Positions 22,630 to 34,050 of a stretch of DNA of 64,000 nucleotides are shown in pieces. The notes under the pieces are model-generated. The model searched no databases, was not told the DNA's origin, and saw only the letters and a list, made by a program, of their open reading frames with translations. The stretch is from Strongyloides papillosus. Lineage: Eukaryota; Nematoda; Chromadorea; Rhabditida; Strongyloididae. Position 1 is the first letter of the stretch. Each line of letters opens with the position of its first letter. Both the position numbers and the translations under genes were made by a program. Where the stretch lies: positions 62,001 to 126,000 of the forward strand of contig SRSI01000011.1 of the NCBI GenBank assembly GCA_005656395.1, given 5' to 3'.

Positions 22630-23675
22630 TATAATCCCTTTAGTGTATCATTAATTAGTGAAACTAACATAATATCTATTAAAAGATTTTATTAGACAAT
22701 TAAACATTACAATGCAATTAGAAAAAAATAGGGAATTTAATGTTCCTTCTATGATATTTTTGGACTATTTCACGCTCTGCTAATCTTCATTTATTTACAG
22801 TTGTTTATACAGTTTGGTCATATGAAAAAAGTACATATGTTCTTATCTTCTTAACTAATTTCTATTAATGCTTATTCTTTAATTCTTGTAAATGATTTAT
22901 CAGTTGTCATTCATGATTGATAAGCTGTCATTCAAAAATCTTGTGAATGAATTCGCCTCGATCTCTCCTCTCACTATTCTTTATTCATAAATCATTTCAT
23001 TTTTTAGACATTAGTAATAGAACTTCACTTATTTATAACAGTAAAACATAAAGACGAAATGCAAAAACGATGGCAAATGAGAATAAATAAATGACCAATG
23101 GTCATCATATAGTCATTTCAGAATTTTTCCATTAGCTTATATGTTGAATAATTTACAATAATTATTATGTTTTCTTTCAGATTCCATTTCACCTTTGTAT
23201 CTCTTTACTTACATAAATAAAATTTGCTATATCTAGTATTATTACCTTTCTAAATTATTAAATATTTGTTAAGGTAACGGAGCCTTGATCTTACTCCAAG
23301 AATGTCATCATTAGATTCATCGCGAATTAACATAGTTGAGTAGATAATTTTATTTACCACTTTAAGAAAGATACAATAATGATAATAATGTATTAGTTTA
23401 CTTACAGAGCCTGTTAATCAGTTACGAATAAAGTTGTTAGTAAAGCAACAATGGTTGACAAGCTCTGAAGGCATTCTTATATATGCATTATTTTGATGAC
23501 ACTGACGTGTCACACCTAACAATATTTCACTTAATAAATAAAATAATAAGTGATTAATAACAGCGACAATATTACATATACATGATATCATAATCATGAC
23601 AACAATCGTTCTATACGTTTGGTGTATATAAATCTTAACTCTTCACAAGTTTTCTCTAATCTCATTACTTAATTT
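22630..23675. mobile_element. Inferred ~1-kb insertion in the CHK C upstream region, possibly a solo LTR
   Basis: Compared with the upstream regions of B and D, homology stops near 22630 (GTTGGTAAT) and resumes near 23675 (AATAGTATTAAAATGTG). The intervening ~1 kb is less AT-rich than its surroundings and has no coding frame. Near its right end a TATATAAAT lies about 60 bases before TTCTACA, which resembles an LTR R-U5 end. I cannot see a convincing duplicated target site or the element's class. Confidence 0.45.
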
Positions 23676-24367
23676 ATTCTACAATAGTATTAAAATGTGT
23701 TCCGATATTAATGTTATTTAATAAATCTTTTGATTTTTAAACAATATAGTTTGTTACAAAGTACAGATTCTTATTGTAGAACATATAAGTGATAATAATT
23801 TTTTAGTTTTTCGTAAAATAGCTTTTGTTTACTTCTGAAAATTTAATCTCCAATGTAAAGGAAATTTCTCATAATGTTTAACTGATTCTAAGGATATGCT
23901 TAACAATAAATTTTGATTGTGCTTAATTGTTGCAAACTGATTGAAAAAAAATTGTAACATTTTTAAGCATTACAAACCTGATTTAATACATCATATTTGG
24001 GCAATATGACGAAATATTTTTGTAAAATGTTTCTAGTATAAACAATGTTTTTTTATAATAGTTATTCTAGAAAGTTTTAAAATATAAAAATTTTTTTAGA
24101 CAGAAGAACTACATTAAATTTTCATACCATGATTTAAAAAAGAACAAAATTAAATGTTTACTGCAACTTTTATATAATTGCATCTTTGATTCAAGCTTGA
24201 AATTTACTTTTTATCTATAAAAAAAATAAAAGTAGTAAAGAAAATAAGAACAAATTTATACAATATTTTATAATATTCAAGAGAATATCCCATCTTTTAA
24301 AAATTATACTTTATTCAAATTTTAAAAACCACAGACGACAAAAAAGTTTCGTATACGACTGAAAATA

Positions 24368-25650
24368 TTAGGTTATTCAATTGAAAATGTCGCTTTTTGA
24401 CAGTCAACTTCAAAATGTTATAACTCAGTCAAAAATTAATATTTTTATTTAAAGTAGGTACCGTTACAATCAACACATTGTTGCCAACGTGATACGAGTT
24501 TATTTATGCCATTTGAATAAAAACTCCAGTCTCTAGAATGCAAAAACTCCAAGACGTCATTTTCCAGGTCATCAGATTTGGAGAATTTTTTCTGACGCAA
24601 ATGAAGCTCTAATTCCTTGAATAAATGGTAATCCGTTGAAGACAAGTCCGGTAAATAAGAAGGATTTGGCAGAGTTTCATATTCCAATTCGGTTAGTTTT
24701 TGCACCGTGATTCTTGAAACGTGAGGTTTGGCATTATCATGAAGTAGTATTGGACCTCTTCTAATGACCAATGCAGGCTTTAGAACCGATAATTTCTGAT
24801 TCATTTCTTCTATTTCCTTACAGTATCGATCTGAAGTTATTGTTTCTCCAGGATTTAAAAACTTATGATGAATGATTCCGTCACAATTCCACCAAATAGT
24901 TAACAAAAGCTCTTTTTTGAGTTCTTGAGTTACGGGAAGTTTTTAGCGCTTCCATTTTTGTCCACCTATTGCGATGACCTTCTACGATTGTCAAACATGA
25001 CCCATTTTTTATCACACGTTACAATCCTATTCAAAAATGGGTCATTTTTGTTCCTAAGAATCAAAAAAGAACAAGTTTCATTCTCCTTAAACATTGATCG
25101 GAAGTTAATTCATGGGGGTATGATAGAATCCATTTTTTTCTTCATATTTAACTCTTTTAAGTGGTTGGATACAGTTCCAATACTGACGCCTAATTTCCCC
25201 GCGAGTTCCCGAACAGTTATTCTTAGATTACGCTCCACTATTCTCTTTAATTTTTCGTTCTTAAGAATACTTACTCTACGAGAACCCTCTTTCCTTTGAA
25301 GACTTATATCTCCATTGCGAAATTTCTGGAACCAACGTTGTATGGTTCGTTTGTTAGTGGATCTTTGACCAAATGCTTTATTTATTTTCCTTGAAGTTTT
25401 GTCTGCTGCTTGGCCAAGTTTGAACTCGTACAAGTAAATTGTTTGAAAATTCATTTTTGACCCAACTTCTTTTTAGAGTAATAAAAATTTTTTAATAATT
25501 GTAACCAAAATGCAAAAAGATGACAATGATAGTCCTCGATTTGCTCTACAAGATGGTATATATCTTATAACAATATGTTAACATATAAGAGAGTTATCAT
25601 CATTTAAAAATTGATGATCTAAAAAGCGACATTTTCAATTGAACAACCTA
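24368..25650 (-). mobile_element. Mariner-family transposon, inactive
   Basis: 1,283 bp, the usual length of a mariner. Terminal inverted repeats of about 31 bp begin TTAGGTTATTCAATTGAAAA (left) and TTAGGTTGTTCAATTGAAAA (right, minus strand), with TA on both sides (24366-24367 and 25651-25652). Related CHK flanking sequence at about 16375 and 19705 preserves the empty site. The transposase is broken (separate entry). Confidence 0.93.
24445..25454 (-). pseudogene. Mariner transposase, degenerate
   Basis: The N-terminal part (25454-25110) has the mariner helix-turn-helix signature: YLYEFKLGQAADKTSRKI, then TIQRWFQKFRNGD and a second HTH (TVRELAGKLGVSIGTVSNHL). The C-terminal part (24906-24445) has HDNAKPHVS and YLPDLSSTDYHLFKEL, the second and third Asp of a D,D(34)D triad. 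Between them, the first Asp region reads TCDKKW (normally GDEKW), and in-frame stops and shifts follow in 24907-25109. It cannot encode an active enzyme as it stands. Confidence 0.9.
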
Positions 25651-25652
25651 AT

Positions 25653-26538
25653 ATTAGTTTATTACATAAATTTTTCCGTTTCTTCTACAAAAATATATTG
25701 GACATTTTTAAGTAGCATAACTAATTTTTAATCTTGATTTTTATAATGTTATGCTCATCTTAGAATCCATCTTGTTTGTTATAATATATTTTAACGTAAA
25801 CTATTAGAAGCTAATTTCATGTAATGTTGTAAACATTTTAACAATGATTATTCTTTTAAAAATCTACTAACAATAATGTTTTTAGAAATTTCAAAATTAC
25901 ATAATAATAAATAAAAATCTATTTTACCAAAAAAGTATTGTTAAATAAAACTATTATTTTAGCACTTGCTTTTTTTTAAATGTAGTATTTTAAAGTTATT
26001 TTTCTATAAACAAAAACGCATAGTGTTACATATTTTTTATAAGTTTCATTTTTAAAGAAGATTCTGATAGTCAACATAAAAAAAATACATCTATTAGAAA
26101 AGTATAATTTTGCTGTATAATATAATTTATAGTAATTCAAGCCATTGAAACATATTAATAAAAACTATGACATGTAAATAAATACTCTTTACAAAAGCAT
26201 TTATAGTTTTACATTAATTTAAATTATAATCTTGTATTTTAAATTGTATTGTAGAAAAGGGCTCAAATTTTAATTGAGAATAATATCATAAAGAAATATC
26301 AACATATTTCAAAAATTTTCTATTTATTGCTTTAATTTTATGTGTGAAATAATAATGATAAAATTTTTCGCATGTGAAAAAAGTTGAATTTTATTAGGTG
26401 AGACAAATCACAAAACTTTACACTGATCTATATCCTTTTTTGTCAGTATATCATATAAATATATATGATCCGTTACCAGACATAATATAAATTTATGTTT
26501 TAACGAAAGCACAATTAAATAAAAAAAGCATAAAAAAT
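25653..26538. other. Intergenic region downstream of CHK D
   Basis: AT-rich. It carries the block shared with the regions downstream of B and C (for example TTGAAACATATTAATAAA). No gene. Confidence 0.5.
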
Positions 26539-27871
26539 TTATTCGCTGTTTTCAAGCCATTCAGGATGTAATTCTTTACAGATTTTTATTGCATCACAAA
26601 GGTTGTAGTAAACTCTAGATCCAATATTGAACTTTCTAGCATCCCAAATATAATCAGACTCCTCTGGGACATTGTATTCTTGAAGAGCAAAACCAATCAT
26701 TAAAATCAACATTAAACTTTGCTCAACAAAACAAAGTTTATAATTATTCATAAATGTTTCATAACTTATTTCTATTTCTTTTCCACTTTTGGTTAATGAA
26801 TCTTTTAATCTCTCATAAAAATTAGATAAATAATCTTTTTCGATCTCTCTTCTAACGTCAGTTGGTGCAGAAACAACGAGAATCCTTGATATATCATGAC
26901 CTGTAGTTCCCTTGAAAATAGTTTGCCAATCAATTACTGCAGATAAATTGTTACTACAATTGCCATTTGTATCTACTTTAAACATAAAGTTGTTTGTCCA
27001 CATATCTCCATGAGTCATAACAGGTACATTACCATTTGATTTTGGTAACTCAAAATTAATATGTTTAACGATTTTTATATAATTTTTAATTATTTTATCT
27101 AAATCACTCTCAATTTCTGACCACATTTCTTTTAGAATGTATTTTTTTACAGTTAGTCTTCCTTTCTTAATGTGATCTACAAAAGGTTTCATTTGATCTT
27201 CAGAAAAGGTTCTATCCCAATTATTTTTGAGAAAATCATCTTGATTAAGTAAACTATATTCTTGTAGCTTATAGACTTCATTTAATACAGATTTCGTTTG
27301 ATAAATATTTAAAGATCTATAAAAAGGAACATTTACAGAATCACTTCCCAAAAATTTCATAAGTAAAGCTCCTGCTTGTTCCCCAACTATTAAATCTTTA
27401 GATCCATAACATTTAGGAAACTTTAGATCTTTTATTTTTGATGCAACATTATTGTAGAAGTGACACTCTTTGTTATGAAATTCACTAATAAAATTAAGTT
27501 CAATATTCATTGATTCGTCTGCATTTTGTTTTTTCATACTTTCTTTAAAAGATTCATCACCTGGAATTTTTAAAACAACATAATATGGCGCTTTTTTGTC
27601 ATCATCGAAATAGATACTTGTCTTGAATACCTTTGACAAAAAACCTTTTCCATCAGAAATATCAACTCCATTTATCTAGAAAAAAATAGTTATCAAAAAT
27701 AATTCTCGAAAATCTTTAATTAACCTCTTTGACTTTACTATCACTTCTGTGACTTCTAAAATCATCATCATTCTTTTCTAAACATTCGACAATCCATTGA
27801 TGAGTGATCTTACCTCCAATGAAATATTTAGATCCGTAATCTTTCTTACAAAAAAATTCAGGAGCAGTCAT
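26539..27871 (-). CDS. CHK kinase-like / DUF1679 protein, gene D
   Basis: Exons 27871-27725 (49 codons) and 27675-26539, 49-base intron; 427 residues. All fold residues are present: Lys in YYVVLKIPG, Glu in NKECHFY, HGDMWTNN, VIDWQ. The region between residues ~180 and 240 differs most from other members (for example IKKGRLTVKKYILKEMW), which in this fold is near the substrate side. Promoter block conserved. It is the outermost member of the left CHK cluster. Confidence 0.88.
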
Positions 27872-27947
27872 TGTTATTTGTTGAAATAGTAAATACTTTG
27901 TAGACAAATGCTTTTTTAAATAGCTGTAATAATTATCATCCAAGGTG

Positions 27948-27955
27948 TATTTATA
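27948..27955 (-). promoter_or_regulatory. TATA box of CHK gene D
   Basis: TATAAATA on the minus strand followed by CACCTTGGATGATAATTATT, the CHK promoter block with one change. Confidence 0.55.
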
Positions 27956-28977
27956 ATTTATTAGAGTATTAATAACCTTGAAAAATATGATACATGCCCA
28001 TTGTTGATTTTTATAAAAAGCTTGTATTTAGTAAAAATTGTGATATTTTGTATTTTTTCGTTAAATAAGTGGTTAATAATTTATTTTTAATAGTATTAAA
28101 ATATGTTTCAATATTAATCTTATTTAATATATTTTAAATTCGTTAAATAATGTAGTTTTTTTACAAGGTAGAAACATTTATAAAAAAAGATATTGAAGAT
28201 AATAATTTTTTAATTTTCCATAGGATGACTTTTGATTTATTTATAACAATTTAATCTTTAAAGAAAGGAAGTTTTTCATAACATTTAGCTAATTCTAAAA
28301 ATATACTTGACAATAAATTTTTTATTATGTTTTATTGTCACAATCTGATTGAATAAAAATTTATAACATGTTAAGTATTCCAAATCTGTTTTAATACACC
28401 ATAATTAGACAATGTGATCGAATATTAATGTAAAATTTTCCTAGCATAAATCTTTTTTATGTTTAATAATTATTTTAATGGGTTTAAAATGTAGAAGTTT
28501 GTGCTGATAGAAAAACCATTTAAAATTTTCATATTATTATTTAATAATTATCAAAAACTAAATTTTTAATTATATTTTAATATAATTGCATATTTAATGC
28601 AGGCTTAAAAATTACTTTTTTTTAAAACAAAAATAGTAAAGAAAAGTAAAAATATTAAGTTATATGTCGTTTTGATCCCTTAGTGTAGTTTTAAAAAATG
28701 TAATTAGAATAAGCAAAAATACTTCTAAAAGATCCTATTAAATAAACAGTTTTTAATATATCGCAGTTGATCATTTTTATGAATTTAAATAAAATTGACT
28801 ACAATGGTTTTTACTAAATCAAATTCTCTTGGTTATTTGCTTATAAAAACAAGCTCCAAAATTATCAATTATATTTAAAAAAAATTATAAAAGTTATTAA
28901 AATATTTTTAGTAACAATTTAAATGAATTAATTCTTTATGTAACATTTTCAAACTTCCACTAAAAAAAATGGTAAAG

Positions 28978-29077
28978 TTATGTCAGCTGAGTGTACTTCA
29001 ACTGGTTTTTTATCTTTAACGTCTTGCCTTCCATTTTCGAAATCTTTGTGCCATCTAGAAATTTGGGCTATCAAAAA
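28978..29077 (-). pseudogene. Relic of a second mariner-type transposase (HTH fragment)
   Basis: A minus-strand frame reads ISRWHKDFENGRQDVKDKKP, matching the pattern RWhkrFkeGRedveDd.r of mariner-family DNA-binding domains. It is different from the mariner at 24.4 kb. Only about 35 residues are recognisable; no termini or catalytic motifs were found. Confidence 0.45.
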
Positions 29078-29094
29078 TTTGAGTAGTTGTTAGT

Positions 29095-29515
29095 TAAGTG
29101 ATGCACGAAATAAAAAGTATTCTTTATTTAACATAGTAAATACAATAAAGTGTAACAGATTACATACAAATATAGTAAAGTATAACAGAATATAACTTGA
29201 GAATTTCAAAGTAAAAGATAGTATAATTAAACATTTTAGGAAATATTGAAGTTACTAGATCAGTGTGTCTAAAGCAAAAACAGAAGATTTATCGGAAGTA
29301 AGGTGGATTACTCAACACCTGAAATATAATGTCAGATAGTTACAATAATAATGTAATGTATAAAAAAATGACATAATTTTAAAAAGCTAATAGCTTATAT
29401 GTCTAAAGAAAGAATTCTCTATAAGTAGATAAAAATTTAGATAAAATTTGAAATAGTGATTTCCCCAGATTCTAAATAATTCGATACTTAAAACAAAGAG
29501 CCTTAGAAATTAAAG
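29095..29515. repeat. Dispersed repeat, copy 2 (possible solo LTR)
   Basis: Partner of 19868-20329, with the same landmarks in the same order (GTGATGCACGAAATAAAAAG ... ACAAAGAGCCTTAGAAAT). It begins just next to the transposase relic. Confidence 0.5.
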
Positions 29516-30030
29516 GTCAAATATAAAATGTAATATTCAAAAAAGTACAATATCTTTAGTAGTTGATGACAAACAATTCTTCCTCATACGCTGTTTTCAG
29601 TATTTAAAAAATTTCTGTAGCATTTTTTTAAAAGTTTTGCATAGAATTTAACTGTGCAACGCTGTTTTAAAACATTTCCGCATATTCGTTGATAAGGAGT
29701 TTAAAAAACGTTTGTTTGTGACAAAAATGATATCTTTGCGTAAAGGGAGTAGAAAAAATAATTATATTTTCTTAACGTAGTATTGTTTTCAAAAACTTAA
29801 ATTCTAATAAAAGTTATCTAAATGTGTACATAGGAATTTCTTCTACAAATTACTTTTATCATTTTTTTACTCAATATGTGTGAGAACCATAAGAAGATTA
29901 TTCTCATTACTTTTAGGACACACCACGTAAGTTGGACTTTCATTCAAAGATCCACAACATCATGTTCAAAGTTTGTTTGTCCATTTTTTATTTTGTAGAT
30001 ACATTAATCCAATATATTGCATTGATATTA

Positions 30031-30246
30031 CTATAATTTCTCAATAATATTATCTTTAAGACAGGAGGCTATATATTGGAAAAGTTTTAATACTGTATAG
30101 CTTCTTTCATACAATATCAAATATATTCCAACCGGGCATTCATAACAAGGTTCAATATTTCCTCTATCATAATTATAAACAAAAAACAGGAATTTATCAT
30201 TCTGTGATACAATTTGAATATTCTTATAATTTCTTAATTGATAATA
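30031..30246 (-). other. Unassigned open fragment, possible exon or gene relic
   Basis: A 71-codon frame without an ATG-led start, ending in TAG. It includes NIQIVSQNDKFLFFVYNY and a C-x-x-C pair (CYECPVG), which is less low-complexity than random AT-rich frames here. It might be a last exon or a relic on the cystinosin strand. I do not recognise it. Confidence 0.25.
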
Positions 30247-30788
30247 TTAACTTGCATCGTGTAAATCCCACTTTTTAATTGCTTTACTATATAAGTTATG
30301 CGTCTAAAATTAGTAACTGCAGAAAATGGCTAATTTAGCTATTAAACTAATGCCCCTATCCCCAGATTCATTGTATTACCAATAAATGTTTATTATATAA
30401 TAAGTGGGAGACAAAAAACGATAACAATGACGGTAAAAAGAATATAAGTGATAAGGAAAGCCATAGAAATGTCATTGTTTATCGAATCATCTACAAAAAA
30501 TCATTAAAGTTTTAGAATCACTTGATTAAAAAATGTTCAAAAGGGTAGACTAACGGAAACATAAAATTTACAAGGAATCAAGGTAATTCTAATTAAATAT
30601 TATTATTATTAATTCTATATCTATAAGACCAACAAAGTAAATTTTACTTTTTAAAAAAATACTGATGAAAATATATACCTATGAATTGTAGAAAAATTTT
30701 AAGGAAAAATTAGTTTGTTTACTTGTTTAAGAAGCATAATGACAATCAATCAAAATATACACGTATTAAATTGTTCAGATATTAATAT

Positions 30789-32087
30789 TTATAATTTAAA
30801 TGCTATAGTAGATGCCATAGAAGAAGCTAAACTTGATTCGGCAGTATCAGGTTCATTAATTTCAGTGCTATAATAGAGTTCTTCGATATCCTTTATCTAA
30901 AAAAAGTCATTAAATATTTCTAAACATTACAACTTACTTGTTTTTTTGGATACAAACAAAAGTTTTGAATCATAAAAACAATATCAAAAAGCATTGAAGA
31001 AAATCCAAGGCCAAATTTGACAGGATTTCCCAGAAAACCTGTCCAATCATCAGTATTCATAGCCTGAAGAATCATTTGAATATTAGCCATTAAACCTCCA
31101 GTAAAATCACAGATAACAACACCTATAGACCATCCATCTACAGATTTCCTTCTATAATTAGATAAAATCTGTGGAATGTACTTTGATAGTGTTGTAGCCA
31201 TTTTTATATATGAAAGAATATTTAAATACTCTAGCCAATTGATAATATTGTTAATAGGGAAATATATAGAACCAATTCCTGCTACAATTAAAAAGGAACT
31301 ATAACAATAGCAAGTATATGATACTTTCTGTTTCCCAGAATCAAAGAAAAAACATTGAATAATAACTAAGGCACTGATAAAAAGAGCATGAAGAGAAAAT
31401 ATGACATCATTAAGAAGTACAGGGTTAAGACTTCTCTCATACTTTTGTTGATATTGTTCCTCAATCGTTGGATGCCAAAACATAAATACATTGTAAATTG
31501 CATAACAAACAAATCCAATAATATTGATAAAAAGAAAATCAAAATTTAACCCAACAACTGATTTACGTTTAAAATTGAGATAAATTTGAGGGTAAAATGA
31601 AAAACTCCACATAGAAAAATATATCCATCCAGTGACAAAAATTAATGTATCAATTGTTGTTGATTGGAAAATTCTAACACGAATAAATGAATCTTTAATG
31701 ACTTCAATAGTATCATTCTTTGTTGAATAGTTTTGAAAAGCTGTGACATCAATATAACTTATACTTTTCAATTTTTTTCCTTCAATTTTAATTAATTTAA
31801 TGTTATCTTTATGTGTTAGCGTAAAATTTCTAGGAATGACATTAACAATATTATCATGGTAAGTCAATGAAAAAGAAACACTTGTATTTTCGGGAATTCT
31901 AAAAATATATTTAAATATTTAATATAAAACATACTTTGCTTTAAAAAATATATCTTCATAATTATCTAACTCTATATCAATAAGTCTACTAGGGAAATTC
32001 AATGTCTTCACTCCTAATTACTTCATCACTCTTTGAAAGTACACAATAAATAAATAAAATAATTATAAAATATGGTATTCTTGACAT
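30789..32087 (-). CDS. ctns-1: Cystinosin, lysosomal cystine/H+ symporter
   Basis: Four exons: 32087-32043, 32005-31935, 31898-30938 and 30896-30789; 394 residues, close to the usual cystinosin length. A hydrophobic signal peptide leads to a lumenal domain with N-glycosylation sites (ENTS, RNFT). A seven-TM PQ-loop core follows. Both PQ motifs are clear: FYPQIYLNFKRKSVVGLNFD and YIPQILSNYRRKSVDGWSIG, with the acidic residues used in proton coupling (D in VICDFTGG). It exports cystine from lysosomes. The last exon adds a 35-residue cytosolic tail; the human GYDQL sorting signal is not obvious in it. Exons 3 and 4 are secure. The first two exons rest on a 37-base intron with an unusual GAAG acceptor, so the N-terminus is less certain. 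Confidence 0.88.
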
Positions 32088-32664
32088 CAATAACAAAAAT
32101 ATAATTTTCTTTAATTTGACTTTTAAAAAATTGTTTATATATACTGAATTTTGTCGGATGTGATTGATAATGAAATTAAGAAAATATCTATTTGTTAAAT
32201 GCTAATTTTAATTACTGAAAGTCTCAACCTTTTTTATTATGAAATTAAATGAGTTATCAATGGAAATTTTTTTATTGTAATTAAATAAAATTAATTTAAT
32301 TTGGTCAGGAAACGACACCTTAATTACCTGTATAAAACTTATAATTAATAACTTGTTTTCAATGAAGTGTTTGTCTAATTGCATCATTTAGGAAAAAAAG
32401 ATATTCCTAGTTGTATTTTGTTAATATGTTTATACTACTTATAAATATTTTAGTTACACTTATAAGACGTCATCATTTGATATTTTATGGATACCCCGAT
32501 ATAAAAATAATTCTTATTAAACATAATTACTAGAAATCTAATATTTTTTTATACAATTTAGACGGGAAAATAATTTTTCATTATTTAATCTTTCTAATTA
32601 CATAAAAAAATCAAAAATTTATAGAATCAAAAATTAAAGGCAGTGGCTAATTATTTCCATATCA
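32088..32664. other. Intergenic region between SDR and cystinosin
   Basis: AT-rich, 0.58 kb, holding the cystinosin promoter and the SDR 3' end. No clear motif is seen. Confidence 0.45.
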
Positions 32665-33720
32665 TTATAATAGATTCTTTCTTTTTATTTGTTCTTTACT
32701 TCTTTCATACAAATCTTTACATGCTTCTTCATCTAATACTAAAGGTGTCAACTGTTCTTCTTTACATTCAGAAAAGTATTTTCCTGTTACACCATTAAGG
32801 CTTTCAGATAATGCAGCAAATAATGGACACATTGCTCCATCCCTCTCAGTTTTAAAAAACATCCAAAATATTGGTGTAGCAATTTTCAATAATGTTTCAC
32901 TTTTAAAGATAGATGTATGAGTAATATTTGTTTGAACAGCTCCTGGATGAACAGCATTTATGGTAATATTATGAATATCTTGTTCAGCAAGAACTTTTGA
33001 TAAGTGTCTTGCTTGCATAACTTGTGCAGCTTTTGAACGTGCATAAGCTACGATACATCCATAATTTTTTTCATCGTTAATTGCATCTTTGGTAATATCT
33101 TCTTTGTACATTTTTTATAAATCATTGATGAGACATTTACGATTCTTGCTCCATTTCTTGCATGTCTAAGTTGTGAAATAAGTAATTCAGTCAACAAAAA
33201 GTGACCTAAATAATTGGCTTGCCATATCAATTCATGACCGTCTTTGGTTAATACAAAACTTCCGTCTCCAAGAACACCAGCATTATTAATTAAAATATCA
33301 AGGGTAGGTTCCTCTTAAAAAAATTAAAATTATTAATTGTTTTTTGTTCCATAACATACCATCTCTGAACATGTGAGCGAATCTTCTAACACTCTCTAAG
33401 TCAGTCATATCAGCGATTCTGACACGTAACCTAGACTTATCACAACCATTATTAACTAACTCTTCAACAACTTTATCAGCTTTTGTCTTATTTCTACACA
33501 CCATATAGACTTTAGCACCTCTTTTATTTAACTCTTCAGCGATACACTTTCCAATTCCACTGGAAGCTCCTGTTACAACAGCAACCTTACCTTCGGCTGA
33601 AACTTCTTCATCAAATTGTTTTCCTTTTATATAAGTTCTTACCATATACAAAATTATAAAAGTGATAGCAGAAAAAAACATATAATAAACAACATTACAT
33701 ACCATACAATCGCTGGTCAT
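32665..33720 (-). CDS. Membrane-anchored short-chain dehydrogenase/reductase (retinol-dehydrogenase-like), with a one-base frame break
   Basis: Exon 1 is 33720-33360 and exon 2 is 33313-32665, with a 46-base intron in phase 1. An N-terminal membrane anchor (about residues 8-30) precedes a classical SDR fold: TGASSGIG cofactor loop, IADMTD, ILINNAG, VNVSS and the catalytic YARSK (Tyr-x-x-x-Lys). It probably is an NADP(H)-dependent oxidoreductase on ER or lipid membranes, similar to RDH11-14-type enzymes; the substrate is unknown. Within exon 2 the frame breaks at an A6 run (33111-33116), between the VSS serine and the catalytic Tyr. One more A gives a continuous 336-residue protein. As written the product ends just after VNVSSMIYKK..., so this is either a homopolymer sequencing error or a recent loss. 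Confidence 0.8.
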
Positions 33721-34050
33721 GATGTAATTACCTTTCTATAAAATAAAATAATAGTTTACTTAGTCGATGAAATATTAAAAACAAATTATAACGGTTAATA
33801 ATGTTTATTAAATTAAAACTGTCCTGTACCGCGACTTTATTTATTTACAAATGTAAAAAAACTATATTCTTCTCTCGCTCTCTAATTTATTGATAAGATT
33901 ATTTGTTTGTACACAAAACTGTTTACCATTTGTATATAAATGTATATATTAAAGTATTACTTTGAAGGTTTTGTATATTTTGAAATAAATTTTAATTGTA
34001 ATAATATACTATTTTATCACATTTAGTAACGGAAAATAACAAATGAATAT
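33721..34050. other. Intergenic region upstream of the SDR gene
   Basis: About 0.33 kb of AT-rich sequence. No distinct element is seen. Confidence 0.4.

Larger units (their letters stand above)
27956..30788. other. Intergenic region with repeat and transposon relics
   Basis: The first part (to about 28650) is the conserved CHK upstream block. It also holds a mariner-type relic, a dispersed repeat and an unassigned open fragment (separate entries). No intact gene. Confidence 0.5.
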
